Shown here: positions 6,684 through 12,868 of the stretch, in pieces | Numbering within the stretch: the stretch's first letter is position 1 | How the letters are laid out: every line of letters begins with the position of its first letter | NCBI GenBank assembly: GCA_030146905.1 | Contig: JASLAV010000292.1 | Location: 1 to 12,868, forward strand | Reading direction: 5' to 3' | Source of the DNA: Lentzea sp. | GTDB taxonomy: Bacteria; Actinomycetota; Actinomycetes; Mycobacteriales; Pseudonocardiaceae | Length of the DNA: 12,868 bases | Made by a program: the position numbers and the translations under genes | Notes under the pieces: model-generated | Database searches by the model: none | Seen by the model: the letters and a program-made list of their open reading frames with translations, nothing else | What the model was told of the DNA's origin: nothing

Positions 6684-7669
6684 GTCTGGTATTCGAGCAC
6701 GCCGCCGTTGTCGATTCTGGTCAATTCGCCACGTTCGACGAGAACGTCCAGGTGAGCGGCGGTCTCGCCGACCGCCAGCGCCTGGTTGAACACGTCCAGG
6801 TCGTCGAACCGGCGCTGGCGGCGGGTCCAGCCGATCTTGCGGGCGGTCTCGAACGCGGTGCCGCCCGCGGCGGCGAGCATCTCCACCAGGCGCTGCTCGT
6901 GGTGGTCGAGCAGCTCGTCGACGCGGGCGTGCGAGCTGTCGGTCACCGGGCCGTGCGCCGGCAGCAGCGTGAGGTCGGGCAGCTCGCGCGTCAGCCGCAG
7001 CGAGGTCATGTAGTCGCCGAGCGGCAGCTCGGGGCGCAGCGGCTCGAACCCGATCGACGGCGTGATGTGCGGCAGCACGTGGTCGCCGGAGAAGAGGACC
7101 TTCGCGGCGTGGTCGACGAACACGACGTGGCCGCGGGTGTGGCCGGGCGTGGGAACGACCTCGAGCTTGCGGTGTTCGAGCTCGACGGTGCCGCGGACGA
7201 GCCACTCGTCCGGCTCCTCGTAGTCGCGCAGGGCGTCGTCCCTGTTGACGTGGTGCATGATCTTGATCCACGTCTCCGCGAGCTCGCTCGCACCCCATTT
7301 GCGCAGGTCGGTGACGTGCTGGTCGTCCTGTCCGTGCAGCATGTGCCGCAACGACGGCTGCTCGCCGAGCCCCAGCCCGATCCTGCTGCCGAACAGGCGG
7401 CGCAACGACACCGCCATCGTGAAGTGGTCGCGGTGGACGTGCGTGACGAGGAACCTGCGGATGTCCTCGAAGCCCTTGTCCAACGTGCCGAGGGCGGCTT
7501 CGAGCTGGTCCCTCGCCTCGTCCAGCGCCCAGCCCGAGTCGATCATGACGAGGCCGTCGCCGTCCTCGACCGCGTAGACGTTGACCGCGCGCAGCCCGTC
7601 GTTCGGCAACGGCAGCGGGATGCGGTGCACACCTGGTGCCACCTCGAACGCGCCCGGCTCACTCCACAA
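6680..7669 (-). CDS. MBL-fold metallo-hydrolase (beta-lactamase-like, LACTB2/glyoxalase II type)
   Basis: A 329-aa protein with the metallo-beta-lactamase fold. Metal ligands are visible as H77-x-H79-x-D81-H82 (THVHRDH), H177 in PTPGHTRGH, D196 in FSGDHVL, and a late His in LPAHGP. The C-terminal 80 residues look like the winged-helix tail seen in LACTB2-type and related hydrolases. It should hydrolyse a thioester, ester or phosphodiester using two metal ions; the substrate is undetermined. The TTG start at 7669 is convincing because GAGGTGAG (complement of 7676-7683) lies 6 bases upstream. The stop overlaps the acyltransferase GTG as GTGA, linking the two activities. An acyl-thioester or lipid substrate would fit that neighbour, but this is inference. 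The gene lies 36 bases downstream of the small acetyltransferase. Confidence 0.9.
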   Translation of the reverse strand: MWSEPGAFEVAPGVHRIPLPLPNDGLRAVNVYAVEDGDGLVMIDSGWALDEARDQLEAALGTLDKGFEDIRRFLVTHVHRDHFTMAVSLRRLFGSRIGLGLGEQPSLRHMLHGQDDQHVTDLRKWGASELAETWIKIMHHVNRDDALRDYEEPDEWLVRGTVELEHRKLEVVPTPGHTRGHVVFVDHAAKVLFSGDHVLPHITPSIGFEPLRPELPLGDYMTSLRLTRELPDLTLLPAHGPVTDSSHARVDELLDHHEQRLVEMLAAAGGTAFETARKIGWTRRQRRFDDLDVFNQALAVGETAAHLDVLVERGELTRIDNGGVLEYQT

Positions 7670-7675
7670 CGCCCG

Positions 7676-7683
7676 CTCACCTC
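7676..7683 (-). promoter_or_regulatory. Strong ribosome binding site for the TTG start of the MBL hydrolase
   Basis: GAGGTGAG on the minus strand is a near-perfect match to the 16S anti-Shine-Dalgarno and sits 6 bases before TTG 7669. It decides the unusual start codon. Confidence 0.75.
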
Positions 7684-7705
7684 AATTGTTAGCCCCCACA
7701 ACTAT

Positions 7706-7984
7706 CTACCGGATGGTAACCCGGTACTCGGGGTGCTTGTCGATGTACTTCGCCACGAATGGGCACGTGGGTGAAACCTTTACCCCACGTGCCTGGGCGT
7801 CGTCGAGCGCGAACTGGGCGAGCTTCCCGCCGAGGCCCTGTCCGGCGTAGGCGTCGTCCACCTCGGTGTGCACCAGCGCGACGACGTCACCGATGGTGCG
7901 GTACTCCAGGAACCCCGCGAGCGCGCCGTCGACGTGGACCTCGTAGCGGCTCTCGGCCTCGTTGTCGGTGACCATGCCGACCAT
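7706..7984 (-). CDS. Small GNAT-like N-acetyltransferase (YjdJ/GNDAT type)
   Basis: A 92-aa protein of the compact GNAT subgroup. It has the strand HTEVDDAYAGQGLGGKLAQFAL with the acetyl-CoA loop (GQGLGG) and the C-terminal CPFVAKYIDKHPEY, which is typical of this small family. Known members have a single-domain acetyltransferase core, and their substrates are mostly unknown. Two in-frame ATGs exist (7984 and 7975). Family length favours 7975 (89 aa), and neither has a clear ribosome site. The gene is divergent from the luciferase-like gene, with at most about 40 bases between starts. It is followed after 36 bases by the MBL hydrolase in the same direction and may head that operon. Confidence 0.82.
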   Translation of the reverse strand: MVGMVTDNEAESRYEVHVDGALAGFLEYRTIGDVVALVHTEVDDAYAGQGLGGKLAQFALDDAQARGVKVSPTCPFVAKYIDKHPEYRVTIR

Positions 7985-8013
7985 CTTGCACCGGGCGGAT
8001 GGAAAATGACGGC

Positions 8014-8991
8014 ATGGACGTCTACCTGCTGATCCTGGGTGACCACCTGCCCAACCCGTGCACGGGCGAGGAGGTCTCCCAGGCCGACCGGCTGCGGGCG
8101 ATGGTCGAGCAGGCGGTGGTGGCGGAGGAGGCGGGGTTCACGGGCGTCGCGATCGGCGAGCACCACTTCACCCGCTACATCGTGTCGGCGCCCGAGCTGC
8201 TGCTGGCGGCCGTGGCGGCGCGCACGTCGACGTTGAAGCTTTCGACCGGCGTGACGCTGCTGGCCCACCGCGACCCGGTGCTGGTGGCGGAGTCGCTCGC
8301 GACGCTGGACGTGCTGTCGGACGGCCGCGCGGAGCTGATCGTGGCGCGCGGCGTCGACCAGCAGACCGACGCGGCGTTCGGGGTGCAGCCCGGTGAGCTG
8401 CGGGCGCGGTTCGAGGAGCACCTGCGGTTGCTGCTCAAGCTGCTGGAGGAGCCGTCGGTGAGCTGGGACGGCCGGTTCAGGGGCCAGCTGAGCGACGTGA
8501 CCACGACGCCGCGGCCGGTGCAGAAGCCGCGGCCGGCGGTGTGGATCGGGTCGGGGTCGGCGGTGTCGGCCGACCTGGGCGCGGAGCTGGAGATGCCGCT
8601 GATGCTGCCGTCGACGCTGCGGGACCCGTCGATCTACGCGGACGTCGTGCGGCGCTACCGCGAGCGCTTCCCCGGTGGACGCGTCGGTGTGCCGAGCCAC
8701 GTGTTCGTGGCGCACGACGACGCCCGCGAACGGTGGCGGCCGCACCTGGCCGAGTACGCGCGGTTCGCGGACCCCTGGCGCGGGGACGGCGACATCGACG
8801 TCGACGCCATCATGGACGGTGCCGCGGTGTGCGGGACGCCGGACGACGTGGTGCGGCGGCTCAACGAGCTGGCGGAAAAGCTGTCGATCGACGCGCACCT
8901 CGTGATGGTCGACATCGGTGGCATGCCGCACGAATCGGTCATCGAGACGATCCGCCTGTTCGGCGCGGAAGTACTTCCGAAACTTGTTTAA
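8014..8991 (+). CDS. LLM-class (luciferase-like) flavin-dependent oxidoreductase
   Basis: A 325-aa protein of the bacterial luciferase-like superfamily. The TIM-barrel signature is seen in EEAGFTGVAIGEHHFTRY, near the N-terminus, then in STGVTLLAHRDPVLVAESLATLDVLSDGRAELIVARG. A later segment (VWIGSGSA) and the C-terminal CGTPDDVVRRLNELAE are also characteristic. Members use FMN or coenzyme F420 as hydride carrier. Actinomycetes use both, and the sequence alone does not settle which. The substrate is unknown. ATG 8014 is preferred because GGA at 8001-8003 is spaced 10 bases away. ATG 7999 would add five residues and leave almost no room between the divergent starts. The stop (8991) is 46 bases from the next start. 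Confidence 0.9.
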   Translation: MDVYLLILGDHLPNPCTGEEVSQADRLRAMVEQAVVAEEAGFTGVAIGEHHFTRYIVSAPELLLAAVAARTSTLKLSTGVTLLAHRDPVLVAESLATLDVLSDGRAELIVARGVDQQTDAAFGVQPGELRARFEEHLRLLLKLLEEPSVSWDGRFRGQLSDVTTTPRPVQKPRPAVWIGSGSAVSADLGAELEMPLMLPSTLRDPSIYADVVRRYRERFPGGRVGVPSHVFVAHDDARERWRPHLAEYARFADPWRGDGDIDVDAIMDGAAVCGTPDDVVRRLNELAEKLSIDAHLVMVDIGGMPHESVIETIRLFGAEVLPKLV

Positions 8992-9037
8992 CGCGCGCGC
9001 TGCCAGGGGTTAACACTCGCCGGGCAGGATGGAGTCC

Positions 9038-9526
9038 GTGGGCATCACCGTCATCGGCATCACGCATCCGGGTCAGGTCGGGGCGCTCCCCGGCGGCACG
9101 AACGTGCTGGTGCTGGCCGACGACGGCACGCACGCCGACGAGTTCCTCGACACCGACTTCCACGCGCACCAGCTGGTGGTGCGCGCACGCGGGCGCGGGT
9201 CGGCGTTCTTCGGGGTGGCTGACAAGGCCCGTGAGCTGGGTGCGAGCCGGGTTCTCTTCGGCGGGTTCCGGAACGGCGCGCCGGACGCCGTCGCAGGGGA
9301 GGACCCCGCGCTCGTCCTCGACTCCCCCGGCCTCATCGCGTTCAACTCCTCCTTCGCCGGGCACATGGCGGACTGGGTCCGGCCGGCGAGTGCGTACGGT
9401 GACGGCATCGTCACCTGGCTCACCCGCAACTCCGCCAGGGCGGGACTGCGCGTGGTGCGCGCCGATCTCCGCCACGATCCATTGAGGACTGATGAGATCG
9501 CGCTCATGCGAAAGTTGACGGCGTAG
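9038..9526 (+). CDS. Hypothetical protein, 162 aa
   Basis: I do not recognise this protein. It alternates short hydrophobic strands (ITVIGITH, NVLVLADDG, QLVVRARG, RVLFGGF) with helical stretches, suggesting a small alpha/beta domain. A distinctive segment reads FNSSFAGHMADWVRP. There is no membrane helix or signal peptide, and no CxxC or nucleotide-binding loop. GTG 9038 is chosen because AGGA at 9026-9029 is 8 bases upstream. ATG 9029 would add three residues but has its purine run directly adjacent. Strong third-position G/C bias across the whole frame supports coding. It follows the luciferase-like gene by 46 bases in the same direction and may share its transcript. A role with that enzyme is possible but untested. 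Confidence 0.7.
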   Translation: MGITVIGITHPGQVGALPGGTNVLVLADDGTHADEFLDTDFHAHQLVVRARGRGSAFFGVADKARELGASRVLFGGFRNGAPDAVAGEDPALVLDSPGLIAFNSSFAGHMADWVRPASAYGDGIVTWLTRNSARAGLRVVRADLRHDPLRTDEIALMRKLTA

Positions 9527-9591
9527 TCAGCCGAAGGCCGAAGACATTGCGGCAGCAGTGAAATATCGTTTCCTCCGCAGCACCTCGCGCA

Positions 9592-9609
9592 GCTGAGAGT
9601 TCTCTCAGC
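9592..9609. promoter_or_regulatory. Inverted repeat GCTGAGAG-TT-CTCTCAGC
   Basis: A perfect 8-base inverted repeat with a 2-base centre; three further G/C pairs form if A9591 is bulged. It lies 66 bases after the hypothetical gene stop and 124 bases before the ABC ATPase start. No T run follows, so an operator is as likely as a terminator. Its right arm contains TCTCAG, which recurs downstream at 9642 and 9653. Confidence 0.45.
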
Positions 9610-9641
9610 GCGGGCGAACGGGGCGGGGTCACCGGGGTTGA

Positions 9642-9670
9642 TCTCAGGGTCTTCTCAGTGAAGAACCTGA
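9642..9670 (+). promoter_or_regulatory. TCTCAG direct repeats (11-base period) and overlapping stem-loop before the ABC operon
   Basis: TCTCAGGG (9642-9649) and TCTCAGTG (9653-9660) repeat with an 11-base period, the geometry used by OmpR/PhoB-family response regulators. The same region forms an imperfect palindrome: 9644-9654 pairs with 9660-9670 at 10 of 11 positions (one G-A mismatch) around a 5-base loop. No T run follows. The 206-base stretch 9527-9732 holds no convincing gene. A further 6-base inverted repeat (CTTCGG 9673-9678, CCGAAG 9692-9697) lies just after. Confidence 0.5.
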
Positions 9671-9717
9671 CCCTTCGGTGTGCCCGTGTAGCCGAAGATG
9701 GTGCGCACAAGACCCAC

Positions 9718-9725
9718 AGGAGGGG
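9718..9725 (+). promoter_or_regulatory. Ribosome binding site for the ABC ATPase
   Basis: AGGAGGGG is a strong match, 7 bases before GTG 9733. It rules out the longer in-frame start at 9658. Confidence 0.75.
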
Positions 9726-9732
9726 ACGAACA

Positions 9733-10503
9733 GTGAGCGCGTCCGATGGAGTCGCGGCCAGAGCCGTTGACGTGTGGAAGTCCTACGGGTCCGGCGATGC
9801 CGCCGTGACCGCGCTCGCGGGGGTGAGCGTCGACCTGGAGAAGTCCAGGTTCACCGCGATCATGGGCCCGTCGGGGTCCGGCAAGTCCACGCTGATGCAC
9901 TGCCTCGCGGGGCTGGACGACGTCACGAGCGGCGAGGTCTGGGTGGGCGGTACCAAGGTCACCGGTCTGAAGGACCGCGGGCTGACCGAGCTCCGGCGGG
10001 ACAAGGTCGGTTTCATCTTCCAGCAGTTCAACCTGCTGCCGACGCTGACGGCGGAGGAGAACATCACGCTGCCGCTCGCGATCGGTGGCAAGAAGATCGA
10101 CAGGGACTGGTTCGACGTCGTCGTCGACACGGTGGGCCTGCGGGACAGGCTGACCCACCGGCCGACGCAGCTCTCGGGTGGCCAGCAGCAGCGCGTCGCC
10201 TGCGCCAGGGCTCTCGTGTCGCGGCCCGACGTCGTGTTCGCGGACGAGCCGACCGGCAACCTGGACTCGCAGTCCGGCGCGGAGGTCCTGGGGTTCCTGC
10301 GGCGGTCCGTGCACGAGTTCGGGCAGACGGTCGTCATGGTCACGCACGACCCGAACGCCGCCTCCTACGCCGACCGCGTCATCTTCCTCAAGGACGGCCA
10401 CATCGTCCGCGAGCTGCTGTCGCCGTCGGCGGAAGAGGTCCTCGACACCATGAAGCACCTCGACGCGCCGGACTTCCAGCACAGCGCGGTGCCCGGTGCT
10501 TAA
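9733..10503 (+). CDS. ABC transporter ATP-binding protein (MacB/LolD type)
   Basis: A 256-aa ATPase with all ABC motifs in order: Walker A GPSGSGKS (45-52), Q-loop in FIFQQFNLLPTLTAEEN, signature LSGGQ (147-151), Walker B VVFADE (167-172), D-loop GNLDSQ and the H-loop H205. FQQFNLLPTLTAEEN and the size are those of the MacB/LolD subfamily, which drives FtsX-fold permeases. These move lipoproteins, peptides or drugs, or transmit force to envelope hydrolases, rather than importing solutes. The C-terminal 25 residues (ending in APDFQHSAVPGA) extend beyond the core. Start GTG 9733 is fixed by AGGAGGGG. The TAA stop overlaps the permease GTG by 8 bases. Upstream TCTCAG repeats suggest control by a two-component regulator. 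Confidence 0.94.
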   Translation: MSASDGVAARAVDVWKSYGSGDAAVTALAGVSVDLEKSRFTAIMGPSGSGKSTLMHCLAGLDDVTSGEVWVGGTKVTGLKDRGLTELRRDKVGFIFQQFNLLPTLTAEENITLPLAIGGKKIDRDWFDVVVDTVGLRDRLTHRPTQLSGGQQQRVACARALVSRPDVVFADEPTGNLDSQSGAEVLGFLRRSVHEFGQTVVMVTHDPNAASYADRVIFLKDGHIVRELLSPSAEEVLDTMKHLDAPDFQHSAVPGA

Positions 10504-12868
10504 GGCGACGATCAAGAGCTTGCTGTCGCGCAAGCTCAGGCTGGTGCTGTCCGCGCTCGCGGTGGTGCTGGGCGTGATGTTCGTGTCCGGTTCGTTCGTG
10601 CTGACCGACACGCTGCAGCGTTCGTTCACCGACCTGTTCTCGTCGGCCTTCGCCAACGTGGACGTCTCGGTGGCGCCGAAGCAGGAGAAGGGCAAGCAGC
10701 CGGAACCGCTGACGCCGCAGGCGATCGCGGACGTGAAGGCGGTGCCCGGTGTGGCGTCGGCCGTCGGCGACGTGCAGGGCTCCGCGCGGCCGATCGGCAA
10801 GAACGGCAAGGTCATCACCACGTCCGGTGCGCCGCGGTACGGCACCAACTGGACGGGCACCGGTCTGGAGAAGATCCGCGAGGGCAGGGCTCCTCAGGGC
10901 GACGGCGAGGTCGTCATCGGCGCCTACCTCGCGTCGACCGGTGGTTTCAAGGTGGGCGACGACATCGCGCTGCTCACCCTGGAACCCAAGAAGACCTTCA
11001 AGGTCACCGGCGTCTACGAGTACGCGGGCGGCCGCGAGTCGCTCGGCGGCGAGCTGTCGGTGGCCTTCACCGAGCCGGTGGCCCAGAAGTTGTTGCTGGG
11101 CAAGGAGAACGCGTACTCGTCGATCACCGTGACGGCGGCGAGCGGGCAGTCGGACGACGCGCTGCGCGACGCGGTCGCGGCGAAGCTCGGCTCCGGCTAC
11201 GAGGTGAAGACGGGGGCGGTGCTCGCGAAGGAGCAGGCCGACCAGATCAACGAGGGCCTGAAGTTCTTCAACTACGTGCTGCTCGGGTTCGCCGGCATCG
11301 CGCTGTTCGTCGGCATCTTCATCATCCTCAACACGTTCTCCATCATCGTGGCCCAGCGCACGCGTGAGCTCGCGCTGCTGCGGTCGATGGGCGCCTCCCG
11401 CGGCCAGGTCATCGGCTCCGTGGTGCTGGAGGCGTTCGTGATCGGCCTGATCGCGTCGATCGTCGGCCTCGGGGCGGGTGTGGGCGTCGGCGCGCTGCTC
11501 GCGAGCATCTTCAGCTCGGTGGGCGGCACGAACCTGCAGCTCGCGGGCATCGGCGTGCCCATGTCGGCGGTGATCTCGTCGTTCGCGGTCGGCATCGTCG
11601 TCACCATGATCGCCTCGGTCGTGCCGGCGCTGCGGGCGTCGCGGATCGCGCCGGTCGCGGCGATGCGCGAGGCGGCCACCCCCGACCGGCCGCTCACGAA
11701 GATCACGATCTTCGGCGCGGTCGTGCTGGCCGCCGGCGGCACGGCGCTGGGCCTCGGCTTCAACTCCGCCTCACTGCCGTTGATCTTCGGCGGCATCCTG
11801 GTGGCGTTCGTCGGTGTCGCGCTGCTGACCCCGCTGCTGTCCAAGCCGATGGTGTCGCTGATCGGCCGCCTGCTCTCGTGGTCGATGCCAGGCCTGCTGG
11901 GACGGCGCAACTCCGCGCGCAACCCGCGCAGGACCGCGATCACCGCGGCGGCACTGATGATCGGCATCTCGCTGATCACCGGTGTGAGCGTGGTGCTGAC
12001 GTCGGCGACCAAGTCGATCGAGAAGCTGGCCTCCGGTCAGCTGCAGACCGACCTGATCATCTCCGGCGAGAGCCAGATGGAGGACCAGCCGGCGACGTTC
12101 AAGCGGGAGGTGCTGACCCAGGTCGAGAAGACCGACGGCGTCAGCTCGGCGTTCGGCTGGGCCTCCGACGGCGTGCTGCAGGGCGACGACCAGTTGTTCG
12201 CGATCGCCGTCACCGACGTGCCCGCGATGAGGACGATGCTCGCCCTCAAGCCGAAGTCCGGCGAGATCGCGCCGCTGCGGGACGACCAGATCGCGCTGCC
12301 GGAGGACCTCGCCACCGAGAAGGGCTGGTCGGTGGGCAGCACGGTGGCGCTGCAGCTCGCGAAGGGCGAGCCCCGCACGTTCACGGTCGGGTTCGTCTGG
12401 GCCAAGACGCAGGCGCTGCAGGGTGCGGTCGTGCTGCCGGAGTCGGCGGCCGGTGGCTTCCGCTCCGCCCAGATCGGCCAGGCGTTCGTGCAGGTGAAGC
12501 CGGGCGTGGCGGCGGCGGACGTGCAGAAGCGCGTCGAACCGCTGTTCGCCGACGACCCCGAGATCACCGTGCAGGACCGCAGCGCGTTCGTGAAGCAGAC
12601 GACCTCGCAGTTCGACACGGTCCTGCTGATGATCCAGATCCTGCTGGCGCTCGCGATCCTGATCGCGGTGCTCGGCGTCATCAACACGCTGGCGCTGTCG
12701 GTGATCGAGCGGACCCGCGAGCTGGGCCTGCTGCGCGCCATCGGCATGCGGCGCTCGCAGGTGATGCGGATGATCACCGTCGAGTCGGTGGTGATCTCGG
12801 TGTTCGGCGCGGTGCTCGGCCTCGCGGTCGGTGCCGCGCTGGGCGTCGCGACCGTGCAGGCGCTGAAG
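10496..12868 (+). CDS. MacB/FtsX-type ABC transporter permease, duplicated (partial, 3' end outside)
   Basis: At least 791 codons are open to the window edge. The protein has two tandem FtsX modules. TM1 (about 13-37) leads to an extracytoplasmic MacB-type domain (about 40-255), then TM helices from about 258-283 onward. The cytoplasmic coupling motif RTRELALLRSMGASRGQV starts at residue 288. The second module repeats this plan: a helix near ITAAALMIGISLITGVSVVL, a second external domain, then ERTRELGLLRAIGMRRSQV from residue 738, 450 residues after the first. The visible part ends in the next membrane segment, so perhaps 50 residues are missing. GTG 10496 overlaps the ATPase stop by 8 bases with no clear ribosome site, implying coupling. 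The actinobacterial family is usually annotated as an exporter of unknown cargo. Confidence 0.93.
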   Translation, partial: MLKATIKSLLSRKLRLVLSALAVVLGVMFVSGSFVLTDTLQRSFTDLFSSAFANVDVSVAPKQEKGKQPEPLTPQAIADVKAVPGVASAVGDVQGSARPIGKNGKVITTSGAPRYGTNWTGTGLEKIREGRAPQGDGEVVIGAYLASTGGFKVGDDIALLTLEPKKTFKVTGVYEYAGGRESLGGELSVAFTEPVAQKLLLGKENAYSSITVTAASGQSDDALRDAVAAKLGSGYEVKTGAVLAKEQADQINEGLKFFNYVLLGFAGIALFVGIFIILNTFSIIVAQRTRELALLRSMGASRGQVIGSVVLEAFVIGLIASIVGLGAGVGVGALLASIFSSVGGTNLQLAGIGVPMSAVISSFAVGIVVTMIASVVPALRASRIAPVAAMREAATPDRPLTKITIFGAVVLAAGGTALGLGFNSASLPLIFGGILVAFVGVALLTPLLSKPMVSLIGRLLSWSMPGLLGRRNSARNPRRTAITAAALMIGISLITGVSVVLTSATKSIEKLASGQLQTDLIISGESQMEDQPATFKREVLTQVEKTDGVSSAFGWASDGVLQGDDQLFAIAVTDVPAMRTMLALKPKSGEIAPLRDDQIALPEDLATEKGWSVGSTVALQLAKGEPRTFTVGFVWAKTQALQGAVVLPESAAGGFRSAQIGQAFVQVKPGVAAADVQKRVEPLFADDPEITVQDRSAFVKQTTSQFDTVLLMIQILLALAILIAVLGVINTLALSVIERTRELGLLRAIGMRRSQVMRMITVESVVISVFGAVLGLAVGAALGVATVQALK

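Noticed and set aside
5785..6789. 334-codon plus-strand frame
   Set aside because: It lies over the acyltransferase and the 49-aa gene; Ser/Thr/Arg-rich sequence with no domain.
6752..7774. 340-codon plus-strand frame
   Set aside because: Antisense to the MBL hydrolase, whose metal motifs are intact.
9592..9609. Intrinsic terminator for the 162-aa gene
   Set aside because: The stem is good, but it is followed by G/C-rich sequence without a T run, so it is kept only as an inverted repeat.
9655..10860. 401-codon minus-strand frame
   Set aside because: Antisense to the ABC ATPase and permease start; no recognisable domain.
11272..12777. Two 246-codon minus-strand frames (11272-12012 and 12037-12777)
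   Set aside because: Both are antisense to the permease and consist of Ser/Thr/Ala/Ile-rich shadow sequence.

Overview
The window looks like chromosomal DNA of a high-GC actinomycete. Evidence is the strong G/C bias at third codon positions, many GTG (and one TTG) starts, 4-base GTGA/ATGA gene overlaps, a zinc-finger anti-sigma factor and a MacB-type ABC transporter with a long duplicated permease. A Pseudonocardiales genus (Lentzea, Saccharothrix or Actinosynnema type) is my best guess, but that is inference and no marker gene is present. No rRNA, tRNA, CRISPR array, transposase or integrase was seen, and no intergenic stretch exceeds about 210 bases.

Layout, left to right. (1) 1-1760, plus strand: the last codons of a probable ECF sigma factor, its membrane anti-sigma factor, a clear intrinsic terminator, an unrecognised 136-aa protein and a DUF1232 membrane protein. 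(2) 1695-2183, minus strand: a GNAT acetyltransferase whose 3' end overlaps the DUF1232 gene by 66 bases. (3) 2247-5342, plus strand: a three-gene signalling operon with overlapping ends. It encodes a receiver-PP2C phosphatase, a CHASE3-HAMP histidine kinase and a single-domain receiver. (4) 5317-7984, minus strand: a GNAT-like small acetyltransferase, an MBL-fold hydrolase, a PlsC-type acyltransferase, an unreported-looking 49-aa protein coupled to it by ATGA, and a separate helix-turn-helix plus double C4 zinc-finger protein with a striking CTAG-repeat promoter. (5) 8014-9526, plus strand: a luciferase-like flavin-dependent oxidoreductase and an unrecognised 162-aa protein. (6) 9733-12868, plus strand: ATPase and duplicated-FtsX permease of an ABC transporter. 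The permease runs off the window, and the 206-base leader contains TCTCAG direct repeats with an 11-base period and two inverted repeats.

How the parts may work together. The operon at 2247-5342 has no DNA-binding output domain. Its kinase could phosphorylate both the receiver fused to the PP2C domain and the stand-alone receiver. The natural output would be dephosphorylation of an anti-anti-sigma factor encoded elsewhere (partner switching). The MBL hydrolase, acyltransferase and 49-aa protein are translationally chained and probably made together, suggesting a lipid-related task. The ABC transporter leader looks like a target of an OmpR-family response regulator, not encoded here. The most novel-looking items are the CTAG operator cluster at 5759-5796, the 49-aa coupled protein, and the TCTCAG array at 9593-9670.
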